Assembly: GCA_035582835.1 (NCBI GenBank)
Contig: JAYKAV010000432.1
Location: forward strand, 35,807 to 99,806
Direction of reading: 5' to 3'
DNA: 64,000 nt
Source: Phoebastria nigripes
Taxonomy: Eukaryota > Chordata > Aves > Procellariiformes > Diomedeidae
Shown piece by piece: positions 35,729-45,857 of the stretch (position 1 is its first letter; each line of letters starts with the position of its first letter). The notes beneath the pieces were generated by a model that was given only the letters and a program-made list of their open reading frames with translations, was not told the origin of the DNA and did no database searches. The translations under genes were made by a program, and so were the position numbers.

Positions 35729-38700
35729 ATTTTTACAAATTGAAATAGTAATAGGAAGCTTTCACAATGCATCTCAAAACATCTTGACAACTATTTCAAT
35801 GTTTCAGCTTGGTACATGAAACAGCATAGAAATTAGGAGCAAAATTCCATTTTTCCAATTAAACTACTATAGATACACCTTTATTTTTCCAGAAGAATAC
35901 TCATACCGTTCCGAAAGAGGATAGAGACTTAAGGCCTATGATTCCAAAGCCACAAACCACAATATGCTTTGGGACCAGAATGTATAGACAAAGGTCTGGA
36001 GGCTGCTCAGGTAAAGATGTGACAGTGATCTGAAGGAGACAGGTGTTAGTCTGCCAAACACTAACTGCGTGGCGAGTGGTAGCTGTTCCTCCAGCCATAT
36101 TGAGAATGCTTTCCTCCACCTTTTCCCATATTTCCCATTAAATGCCTATGCTTATTATGTGCTGGAAAGAAAAAGACACCCACTCCTGCAATCAAAGGAA
36201 AATATTCTTTACTGCCACTAAGGTTTACATACTTTCACCAAAGCCCAGATACTGGGAACNTCAGATTGTATTAGGCATTTTCTTGTTCCGTCTGTTTCTT
36301 GGGGTGAATAAAAACATACTATGTACTCATTTCATATTAGGGTAATTTTTGACCAAAAGCATTGTTTTTGTAGAGACAACACATATATATAGATACACTA
36401 ATTAATTCAGAAGTGGAGCTCACTCTGTGAATCTGTAGGAAATGAATCACTTAGAGTAATCACAGAGAATATAGGGAGGATGCTCTAGTTTGGATAATAA
36501 TAAGCACAGATACGTATGAAGGATTCTTCAGGTTGATACATTAATTATACTGAACATTCCTTGATGCCTGCTGTTTCGGTATTGCTACAGAAGCATATGA
36601 AACTGTTCACAACAATCACACTTCACANACTTTGTTCTTGATACCACCAAGGTCTGCCACGTTAAGTCATGTTTTTAACTTGTCACAAGAAATCAACTTG
36701 TAGGAAACCTCAGACTTGCATGGTTATTAGAATTGCTGGCTGACTGGGTTCCAATCCATTTTTTCTACATCCTTACTAGTACCCATCATTTTCAAGCCAT
36801 CAAGTAGAAGGCGCAGAATGTACTTCTCTCTTGCTCAGAAATTCATCATACCTTACTCTCTTAATAATACCGAATAATACTGAACACTTTCACTACCCTC
36901 ATCTGCATGCCCTTCAAATTATTTTAAAATCCAAGTTTTAGGCATATTGATAGTGTCCATCATTGTGTCTTCACTGCCAAAAGCTCTATAATTTTCCTTA
37001 TTTTTAAAAATCAAATCTTGGAAAATGTAATGGGTTGGTTTTAATTTAAACCAATGCAATTATATTAAAGTATGTTAAGAATTCATGTAGATATGAACCA
37101 GAATTTGCAGTCACAGTGATTATTTTTACAAGCTGCTTTCTTTTGATGTGAGCTGAACATACGAAAGCCACTGAAAGGATTTTATTCCAGTATCACAATA
37201 AGAAAATGTTACACAATTTACAGTAACATTCCCATTTGAATTTAACTAACAGCTACATAAAAATACTTCACTCTAACAGAGTGAAAAAATATTTACTATA
37301 GTCACCGAAGATTCTGCATAAACTTGGATATTCAAGATCCTGTCCTGATTGTTCCATACTGCTCACATTTACCTACATTGCTATCTTCAGTCTACCAAAA
37401 TCAGCACAGCAGGACTGCCACNGAAATATATATATATATGTGTGCATACCAGTAGACCAGACTTAAGAGTACAGCTGAAAAAATTTCTCTTATTTATTTA
37501 TAAATTTTGAGAAATGTGTATTATCACTAATATTGTAAGGAAACACCATTCTTGGTATTTTTATATTAAACCAGCCAGTAATTCTGGTTCCTATTTAAAA
37601 AATGCAGTCTTAGTATAAGCATCAGGATCACTAAATAGATCTTTTTTTAAATGCCCAACACAAATGGCCAAGTGTCTTTTGAGATAAGCACTCCAGCTGA
37701 AATCACTGATATCATTAGGGGTGTGCTATTTAGTAGCTTAAAGAAGGCAAACAAATTCTCAGAGATAGCAACTGGAGGAAGTAGGTGGTCAGATATGAGG
37801 TAATTGTGGTGAAGGATTATGGTGAACAAGTGTTAATTTGGTAATATACAGGTCAATCAGCATGGATTTTCTTGCTAGGCACTCTGTGGATTTTATTCTT
37901 TGAACTGTTAGCTTCAATTATTGTAAGGGCAAACACTAGTCAAAAAAGGTATCAGTTAAAAGGGGGGAAAAAAACNCAGTGAATTTTCCTAAATGAAGAT
38001 GTTCTGGTAAAACATGAGAAATACTCCATTTATTGAAAAAAAATAGTCTGAATGCTTTAAGGACCTAGGAGCTACAAGCAGTGGGATTTATTCCCATTTG
38101 TCTTCCCCTCTGCCTTTTTCTCAGTAGTAATACTTCACCTATGCTCCAAAACCCAGCAGGAATTCTAAGTTCAACTACAATTTTGCCCCTCACAACATGA
38201 CAAAAATGCTACCTGAACCACATCCATAACATCTCACATAAGGTCAAGGATATTCATACATAACAAGCTTTCTTGGAGGGGCTAGTTTGATGTCATCTAA
38301 TGTACCTGCTCAAAACAGCGAGTTTGAAACGATATCAAATTGATCACTAAGTCAGTAGAAGCTGGACCTTGTAAAGGAAAAGCACAGTCTCTCAGGAAAA
38401 GAGTTTGACGTTTGCATTTGTAAGCACCCCTTGCTGGCTACAGTCAGTCAAGAACTTGTCACTAGCTGTAAATGTAGCATGCTTTTACTGACACCATCCC
38501 CAGCCAGGGAACAAATATACTGATGGCCATTCTCAAAGGATGAGATGTTTTAAACATATTTCTAAAAAGAAATAAACAATACTACTAGCTTTCTGATGTA
38601 AAGTGCCAAGTGTTTCAAAGGGGAATGCAGTTTCAGAGCATATTGCTCCTGTTTCTTTTCCTAACATTTTGACAGACTCTTCAAAACCTGGTGATAAAAC

Positions 38701-39182
38701 TGATACTAAGCTTCATCACAAACAATAGCATCTGAAGTCACAACAGAGGAAGTAATAACATAGTGGGGTACAGATCTTAGGGAAATAAATGAGATTCTGG
38801 TCTCGTTAACTGNCTAGAGAGATCGAGACAACTATTTGGGAAAAAGAAGTGTTGTTCAGGTAGAATTTAGGTATTCAGAGCCAAGACAGCTATTCATAAG
38901 AACCATGCCTCATTCCTTAGACAGTTCAGAGACAGCAAGCACCTACAGTTCTGCTACCCTGTGTGACCTTAGATACTACCAGCTTACCAGAGTGGAGCAT
39001 CTCAGTTAACATTTCTAAGGACACTACTGTCAAGTGAGGATTTTATTTCCATAGAAAGGAACCCTGGTTGCCTGAGCTTGCTCCACAAAGTGGTTATGCT
39101 TTTTGCATATAAAAGAAAGGAGAAAGAACTACCTAAAAAAGGATTTCAGCGTTTTCCCCGTAATTATTCTTGAACGTTGCTG

Positions 39183-39260
39183 TAGAGCCAGCATAGCAGT
39201 GGACTCAGGAGACTAGGGTTTTGTTCAGTTTTTTTAGAACTGGCTGATACATCAATCTAT
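39183..39260 (+). mobile_element. Doubtful MIR-like trace
   Basis: AGAGCCAGCATAGCAGTGGA and CTCAGGAGACTAGGGTTTTG resemble the MIR 5' half ('agcatagtggttaagagca..ggactctggagaccagggttc'). No downstream core is recognisable. Could be chance. Confidence 0.3.
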
Positions 39261-39281
39261 TGCTCTGATCCTGCTTTTTTC

Positions 39282-39295
39282 TTTTTTTTTTTTTT
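39282..39295 (+). repeat. (T)14 homopolymer
   Basis: Fourteen T residues preceded by CTTTTTTC. Too little context to tell whether it was a retroposon tail. Confidence 0.8.
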
Positions 39296-39622
39296 GTTAT
39301 CATGGGAAATTTTTATTTTCTTAAAATCTGTGGTACAGTTTTATGTTTCTCCTTGAGATAAGCTATCACATATAATAAAAGTACTTTCAAAAAAGCAGCA
39401 GAATGTAAAGATTTGTGCACAAGAATGGCAATCCCTTCTGTTTCCAAAATCATAATTTCACATGCTTGGCAGTCCTGGTAACTCTGCAAAATGGTTTCCT
39501 CACATTTAGGAGAAGAAGAGTTTCACCTTTAGCATACAGAAGAACTTTTAAAATCCTTTATTCTGGAAGTTTGACAGTATATACTACAGTATAAACTAAT
39601 TTGAAGAAAAAACCCCAACCTT

Positions 39623-39644
39623 CCCCCCTCCCCCCGCCCAACCC
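39623..39644 (-). other. G-quadruplex-capable tract on the minus strand
   Basis: The plus strand reads C6-T-C6-G-C3-AA-C3, so the minus strand has four G-tracts with loops of 2, 1 and 1 bases. This is a compact canonical quadruplex pattern; an extra CCCC lies just left at 39613-39616. No adjacent gene is recognised. Confidence 0.75.
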
Positions 39645-40302
39645 AAAACATCCTACTTGGTTTGTACAGATCATAGTTTTCCCATAGTCGAATAAAACTT
39701 ACCTGGCCAGGAAAAGGTCCTCCTGGTTTTCAACATCACCTCAGAAGACTTTAGAAATTTAGGGCAACAGAGGTAGTGGAAGATTTTGATGATTACTGAT
39801 TGATTCAATACCGATGGTTAGGCTGAAATCCAAAGTGAGTCTTCTCAGTAGCAACACAAAGTAGAACAACATGACCTCCATAGTGGTATCAGGGCTTAAG
39901 AAGTTTTACTGTTCTAACAGACTCAGTAATAGGTGTTTATTTTTATAAAAACAGTGATCTTAATGCAGCCCCTAGTTTGACTGGTGTTATACCAGTATAA
40001 CAATTATTTATACTGATTTAAGCATAAATAATAACACAAGAGTGAAAACTAAGAAAAACTTCACTGGAACTTCCTTACAGCATCCCAAATGGAATTCAAA
40101 TATAAATACTGTTATGGCTACAACTAAGTGCTAAAACTTTCTACTGTACGTAAGCTTGATGGATAGGTTGAAGAACAAGAGACTTGACTCATCTTCAGTG
40201 ATGACTCTTTTCCTAGCCTCCAGTCAAACTCTACACATCCACAGAAAAGGTACAATTGCCAAAGAAGATTTAATAAGACATGAGCGTGTTTGTGCACATA
40301 TG

Positions 40303-40319
40303 AACACACACACACACAT
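40303..40319. repeat. (CA)n microsatellite in alternating sequence
   Basis: ACACACACACACACA, followed within 40 bp by GTGCATATC and TTTGTGTGTATATGCATG. The whole 40296-40357 stretch alternates purine and pyrimidine and is prone to Z-DNA or slippage. Confidence 0.75.
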
Positions 40320-42518
40320 TGTGCATATCATTGTACATATTTGTGTGTATATGCATGTTTATCTATATGTGGAGAGAAAGAGACATAAATAGGAAATAGT
40401 AAGAATGTAAGTTAATATTAAGATGCTTACCAAAAATGAGTTAATTCACCACCTTACAGGTCTTAAGTGTAACTTAAGTGTTTATAATGGTACTGCTGTG
40501 ATGGGTAAGATCCTTTTTGTGTCTATTTATCTACATTACAGCACCTAATATCCATGTAACACTGGTGTATTAGATACGGTACAGGCACACAATATTACTT
40601 ATACATATACAGTGAATGTATAGCTTCATTGAAAACAACATAAAATTAAAACCAGGACATAGCAGTACGGCATAACCACTGACATAACTAAACATTGAGA
40701 GTCATTATAGCACATATCAGTATACTTTTCCAAAAGTGTCTCTATCGCTTACATTACTATTAAGAACATTTTTGTTTGTTTTTAGTGGAAGAGGGAGTAC
40801 AGTTGCTAACTCTGATAAACCAGTTTAAGTCTACATATTTATAGCAAATTTTGCTCTTCATTTGACCTTATAGTCAATATTTTGGATGTGACTATAAACC
40901 CAGGGAAGAAGCTTTCTGTAATACCTCCCAATAGTGTATGGAAGTGACAAATGTACTTGTTTCCCAAGCGAAGAGGTTTGTATTCCTTTTCTAGGAAAGT
41001 AGTTAGTTGAAAGAAAATGATCTTAAGAATTTACTTCCAAGAGGAGATGAAACTGTTCAGTTAAACTAGGCTTAAGTTAGGTTTGATCAAGGTTTGGAAG
41101 CTGATTGCAAGATATGTGACAAAACACTGAATCTCACTAAAACACAAGTTTCCTTTCGACTCTCTATCTCATCAGCTGACCACCAACTAATAAGAGAGGA
41201 ATTTTGTATAGTATTTTATTATACTTTCATTACAGAAGCCTTTGAATTTAAAAGCAGAACAATAAGGTTTAAAGGTCAGTGAAATCTCACAATTTTCACC
41301 ATGATGAGACTTCATGTGAATCACTGGATTTTGCAAATTAGTTTGTTACTTTGTAGTCAAAAGAAAAACAAAGATAAAGAATTACTAAAAGTATGTTGTG
41401 AATTTACTTTTAGTTATATTTCAATTTATGATTTATGATGTACTCTTAAAAGTAGGAGGAAATTTTCAGTAGTATATGCTATAAAATTTGAGATCACACT
41501 CAACCTCTGTTTAACAAAGAAAATCTTTTTTATGAGGTTAATGTAGAGTACAGTTTCAAAAAGAATCTTTTTGAATAGACTTATGATAATAGCACTATTA
41601 TCTTTAGTATTTTGCTAGTGAGAGGTTGGAGACAATTGATATTAAAAAACATACAGTTCACAGTAAATTAAAAAAATCACAACAGAAATTTTTTAGTAGA
41701 ATTGTCAAACTGACAAGCTTGCGACTGTTACCTAAATGAAGAGTCAAAACAAACAGATCATAAAACAATATGGTGTTCCTTATCAACAACAACTACATCT
41801 TCAAAGTCTGTATAGTATGACTGCAAATTTTTCCTAAACAAGCATGGATGAACTCTATCGCCTACATTAGTTTGGAAAATTAAAGTATGTATTTTCCTCC
41901 TCAGGCAGTAATCCTTACCACAATGTGCAAGTAAAAAGAAAATTGTCACAAAATCTTAAACATACCATTTACAAACTTTCAGTAAATCTCCTGAGTTATG
42001 CTACACCATGGAGTATGGTAACAGAAATACTATGACTGAAATTAGTTTTTGGCATATGAGGTAGAACTATGCCTTCAATCTACAATAATTGAATTTACAG
42101 CTTAGTTGATTTGATATAGCATTTTAACATCATTTTGGAGGTTTAAGAATTGCAAGAGCGACAACCTTCCAGGTATTTCGATCACTAGCACACAAGCACG
42201 TAACATACTTTGTGTTCAAGGGGAACCTTTATCCAGGATGCAAAGCTGGTGCTGAATTATAATAACCTTCAAAAAGATTGCAAGCCTGTGGGTATTAAGC
42301 TTTGTACTCACCAGGCTCAACCAAAAAGATTTATGCAATCTACTCTGGGACCTGACACTTATTCATACAGTAGATCTGATAAGTGCATTCTGAGACCTTG
42401 AAGTTTATTCTCATCAGAAGTTTTGCATTTAAGGACTCAACCAGTAGACCTTTTTAGTGCTGATCAAAAGCGCTTCATTATGAGCTCAGCAAGCACAAAC
42501 ACTGTACAAGCACATAAT

Positions 42519-42597
42519 AAAGGAAAAAAGGAAAGGGAAAAGGGAAAAAGGAAAAGGGAAAAGGGAAAAGGGAAAAGCAAAGGGGAAGGGAAAAAAC
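42519..42597 (+). repeat. Purine-only minisatellite, 7-bp period
   Basis: About 80 bases, almost entirely A and G, built on GGGAAAA units: GGAAAGGGAAAAGGG, then repeated AAAAGGG, ending AAGGGGAAGGGAAAAAA. The only pyrimidine is one C near 42578. Such homopurine mirror-symmetric tracts can form triplex (H-DNA). The 105-residue open frame across it (42423-42740 +) encodes only Lys/Glu/Gly low-complexity sequence here. Confidence 0.85.
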
Positions 42598-42914
42598 TTC
42601 TGTTTCTAAAAATAAAAGTGAACCATGAAAGCCTAAAAATAATCTCTGATGTTTTAGGTATCAGTCAAGATTTTCTTTGCTTTTGCTTATCTGGAAATAG
42701 TTTGTCAGATATGTTTGCTTTCCAGTCTCAGGCTATATAGATGACAGAAGACATCTGAATCAAAAGACAATAAATTATATTTTTCTTAACTTTATGGCAT
42801 CCATTGAATCAGAAAGCTAAATTAGCACAAACCAATATTGTCCAAACAAAATGAAGATCAACAATATCATGATTAAACTAAAAGAAAGAATTTTACTGTG
42901 CATTTGCAATTAAC

Positions 42915-43660
42915 CAATAATCCAGACCATTAATGAAGATGTTGAACAGGATTGGAGCCAGTATTGACCCCTGGGCTACACCACTAGTTACTCCAACTAG
43001 ACTTCTTACCACTGATCACAACCCTCTGGGCCTGGCCGCTCAGCCATTTTTAAGTCCACCTCACTGTCTGCTCATCCGGCCCACACTTCAACAGCTTCTC
43101 TGTGAAAATGTTATGGGATACAGTGTTGAAAGCCTTACTGAAGTCAAAGTAGAAAACATCCACTGCTCTCCCCTCATCCACCAAGCCAGTCACTTCATCA
43201 TGGGAAGTTATCAGGTTAGTAATGCCTGACTTGCCCTTGTGAATTAATGCTGACTTGCGATGACGTCAGCCACCTCCACCCTCCACCAGCTTTAATGGAT
43301 GCATCCCACCAGGGCCCATGGACTTACGCATGCCCAGTTTGCTTAAGTATTCCGTGACCTTATCCTCTTCCACCAAGAGTACGTCTTCCTTGCTCCAGAC
43401 TTACCCCCTGGTTTCTGGCAGGGATTTCTGAAGGCTGGTTTTACTAGTAAAGACTGAGGCAAAGGAGGCATTCAGTACCTCAGCCTTTTCCATGCTCTGT
43501 ATCACCAGCNTCCCTGCCCCAGTCAGCAGCAGGCTTGTGTTTTCTCTAGTCTTCCTTTTGCTGCTTATGAACCTATAGAAGCCNTTCTCATTGCCTTTGA
43601 CATCCCTCACCAGATTCAACTCCAGCATGAATAATAGCCGTGATGTTTCAGGTTTAATAA
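42915..43660 (-). pseudogene. CR1 LINE ORF2 fragment (endonuclease-RT linker and RT), internally deleted
   Basis: The minus strand encodes recognisable CR1 ORF2 protein. From its N-terminal side come VKGNE-GFYRFISSKRK, SFASVFTSK and YLSKLGMRKSMGP. It then jumps to KGKSGITNLITSHDEV, VFYFDFSKAFNTV (RT motif A, catalytic D in YFDFS), and finally FNIFINGLD near 42930. CR1 ORF2 is the endonuclease/reverse transcriptase that copies CR1 RNA at the target site. The stretch normally between the 'SMGPDGMHP' block and the 'GKSCLTNL' block is missing at about 43260, and stops and shifts break the frame. Both the 5' part and the CR1 3' UTR/tail are absent. It is clearly dead. GC content is visibly higher than in the flanks. 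Confidence 0.92.
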
Positions 43661-44863
43661 AGTTAAATATCATAGATATATCTATCTAATCCAGAATTAT
43701 AGATTTTTTTTTCCTTGTGGTCACATCAAACAAGAAGAATTCTGTAGAAACGTGGACTGTTGTGATTCATCCAACTTACACAGCTGATCATATGTGCAGG
43801 TTCCCCTGTGAGCACTTTTTAGACAGATCTGAAAAATCTGTTCGAAAAGCAAAATAAATCTATTGCTAAGGTATGAAATGTATCATGGGAAGTTTTCACT
43901 GCTCTGAGCCATAAACTCAGGATGCTGATTTATTTTAAGTGAAGTCTTGAGTTTTTCCACCACCTTTTAAACTGCAATTTTTCCCAGAGCAAAAGTCATT
44001 TCTCACCCCTATCTTCATGAATTCATGTTTCTTTTTATGAGAGAAGAAAATGTGAGTAATATCAGCTAATTTTTAGAGATGGAGAATACCATTTTTATGG
44101 TAACTCTAGCAGACTCTGCTAAGAGTGTAGGAATTCAAAACGACTACAAAAATCTCAATCTTATATAACAATGCAAGACAGCAGCCACCAAGTTAGCTCA
44201 ATACTCTAATTCAGTCTTCAAGTTCAAATATTCATTATTTCTGTCAAGTGCTTATTTTGAAAGTTACTTTTCCCCCTCTTTGATCTACAGTGCTTGTATT
44301 TTGTGCTTTATTGCTTTGATGTTTGGTGAAGAATGATAATTGTTATTGCAGGATAGAGGATGGCCATTTGAAAGAAATACATTTTGATGAATAACCTCTT
44401 AAATTAGTCCTATATAGTAATACCTACAGATTTATATTACATATTTGCATTTTTTCTTAAAAAAGGTTTCATCTTTAAAAAAGGTTGCTATAGGTTAATA
44501 AAACAACCCAGCAGCTGGTCTGTAATACCTTACGTTACATTTGAATCTGGTAATCTGGCTGGTTTTGAGCTTTATTTGGTGTTATTTTGGGAACCAAACA
44601 AAATATATGGTTTTTAGTGGTAGGCCAAAATGACCGTTTTGTCACCATGCTAATGTGTTGTATACCAATATCACTTACAAATGCCATTTAAATACAACAC
44701 TTTTTCTGCTGAAAGTTGAATGATTACAATGATAACCGATTATCACCTTTACCATTATTCTTGACATGTGTCAGATGCATGACATATGACAATTGCTTAC
44801 TATGTAGCAATTCCTTGAGAGTGAGGTTACAGAACAGAAATCAATAGTCATTTGCCATTCAAT
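43661..44863. other. Unassigned AT-rich sequence
   Basis: Between the CR1 fragment and LTR copy 3 no gene or repeat was recognised. Confidence 0.55.
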
Positions 44864-45136
44864 TGAAAAGGGATGCCTAAGTTTTTGTCCTGGTTTTGGC
44901 TGGGATAGAGTTAATTTTCTTCCTAGTAGCTGGTAGAGTGTTTTGGATTTAGTATGAGAATAATGTTGATAACACACTGATGTTTTAGTTGTTGCTAAGT
45001 AGTGTTTACACTAGTCAAGGACTTTTCAGCTTCCCATGCTCTGCCAGGTGCACAAGAAGCTGGGAGGGGGCACAGCCAGGACAGCTGACCCAAACTGGCC
45101 AAAGGGATATTCCATACCATATGACTTCATGCTCAG

Positions 45137-45144
45137 TATATAAA
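45137..45144 (+). promoter_or_regulatory. TATA box of LTR copy 3
   Basis: TATATAAA, preceded by CATGCTCAG as in all copies. GCGATCGC begins 32 bp after the start of the box, where retroviral transcription would be expected to begin. Confidence 0.7.
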
Positions 45145-45302
45145 CTGGGGGGAGTTGGTTGGGGGGCAGCGATCGCTGCTCAGGGACTGGCTGGTCGTTG
45201 GTCAACGGGTGGTGAGCAGTTGCATCGTGCATCACTTGCTTTGTATATTCTATTATTATTATTACTACTACTGCTACTATTTTACTTTATTTTATTTCAA
45301 TT

Positions 45303-45308
45303 ATTAAA
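45303..45308 (+). terminator. LTR polyadenylation signal (copy 3)
   Basis: ATTAAA in TTATTAAACTGTTTTTATC, the same position and context as in copies 1 and 4. Confidence 0.65.
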
Positions 45309-45540
45309 CTGTTTTTATCTCAACCCACGAGTTTTCTCACTTTTACTCTCCCGATTCTCTCCCCCATCCCACCAGAGTGGGGGGAATGAGCGAGTAGTTG
45401 TGTGGTGTTTAGTTGCTGGNTAGGGTTAAACCATGACAGTTTTGAAAAGGGATGTCGAAATTTTACATATATCAGGTGTTTAAAATAAGAAAAACTGTTA
45501 GCTGCAGAAGCCCCCAGAAGGCACCAGAAGCAACTAAAAG

Positions 45541-45830
45541 CAGAAATTTAGATTAATGTAAAACAAAAAAAAATCAGAACAAATACAAAACCAGAGCGAG
45601 AACAACAGCCCCACAAAGAACTACTAAAAAACCCACATAAAAATGCCTAAATAAACAAAAAATCGCAAAAAACTGAAGAACAGATGAAATAAAGGGAAAA
45701 GAAAAAAAAAAATCTAAACAACTGAAAAACAGAAAGGAAAAAGCTCCACCAAAAAGGCAGAAAATGTGAAAAAAAAAACCCACCACTGCCTATGTCCCCT
45801 GTAAAGAAAAAAAAAGTCTTCTCTGCCAAA
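45541..45830 (+). repeat. A-rich, strand-asymmetric block
   Basis: About 290 bases in which A dominates the plus strand, with C the next most frequent and very little T: recurrent AAAACAGAAAG, AAAAACCCAC and CAGAACAAATACAAAAC. No unit repeats exactly. On the minus strand it yields phenylalanine-rich frames (45574-45786, 45647-45889) that are composition artefacts. Confidence 0.65.
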
Positions 45831-45831
45831 A

Positions 45832-45857
45832 CACGCAAAACCATGTTATTTTGCGTG
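45832..45857. repeat. Perfect 9-bp inverted repeat
   Basis: CACGCAAAA (45832-45840) and TTTTGCGTG (45849-45857) are separated by an 8-base loop, and pairing resumes for 3 bp after one mismatch. It sits at the right end of the A-rich block. Confidence 0.75.

Larger units (their letters stand above)
32499..42518. other. Long unassigned AT-rich sequence
   Basis: No exon or RNA gene supported. It contains an ATT microsatellite (35705-35728), a C-rich quadruplex candidate (39623-39644) and a possible MIR trace near 39.2 kb. It also contains a poly-T run (39282-39295) and an alternating purine/pyrimidine stretch with a CA run (40303-40319). All reading frames are short (up to 78 residues) and unrecognisable. 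Confidence 0.5.
44881..45443 (+). mobile_element. Solo ERV LTR, copy 3 (subfamily B), with TSD
   Basis: A complete LTR from TGTCCTGG (44886) to CATGACA (45438), 553 bp, flanked by a perfect 5-bp duplication GTTTT at 44881-44885 and 45439-45443. The 3' terminus has mutated from CCACAACA to CCATGACA. It keeps the long U3 form (CCTAGTAGCTGGTAGAGTG and GTAGTGTTTACACTAG) that copies 1 and 4 have lost. The CRE-equivalent reads TGACTTCA. The TATA box TATATAAA is at 45137-45144, GCGATCGC at 45169-45176, an ATT/ACT/CTG-type microsatellite at 45251-45280, and ATTAAA at 45303-45308. The region after TATA (GGGGGGAGTTGGTTGGGG) is unlike copies 1, 2 and 4. The 144-residue open frame that crosses it is a chance frame through the microsatellite (a run of leucines). 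Confidence 0.93.
44864..45463 (+). repeat. 21-bp tandem repeat split by LTR copy 3
   Basis: TTGAAAAGGGATG occurs just left of the LTR (from 44863/44864) and again just right of it (from about 45441). If the LTR and one GTTTT copy are removed, the two flanks join into two head-to-tail 21-bp units with about 18 matching positions. The LTR therefore landed inside a pre-existing tandem duplication. Confidence 0.7.

Noticed and set aside
40156..40392. Frame with repeated His/Thr/Val residues
   Set aside because: Produced by the CA/TG alternating repeat.
42933..43229. Plus-strand 98-residue frame reading MLNRIGASIDPW...
   Set aside because: Antisense shadow of the CR1 reverse transcriptase, which reads correctly on the minus strand.
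44989..45423. 144-residue open frame with a leucine run
   Set aside because: It lies wholly inside LTR copy 3; the leucines come from the ATT/CTA-type microsatellite. Equivalent frames recur in copies 1 and 4 because the DNA is homologous, not because a protein is conserved.
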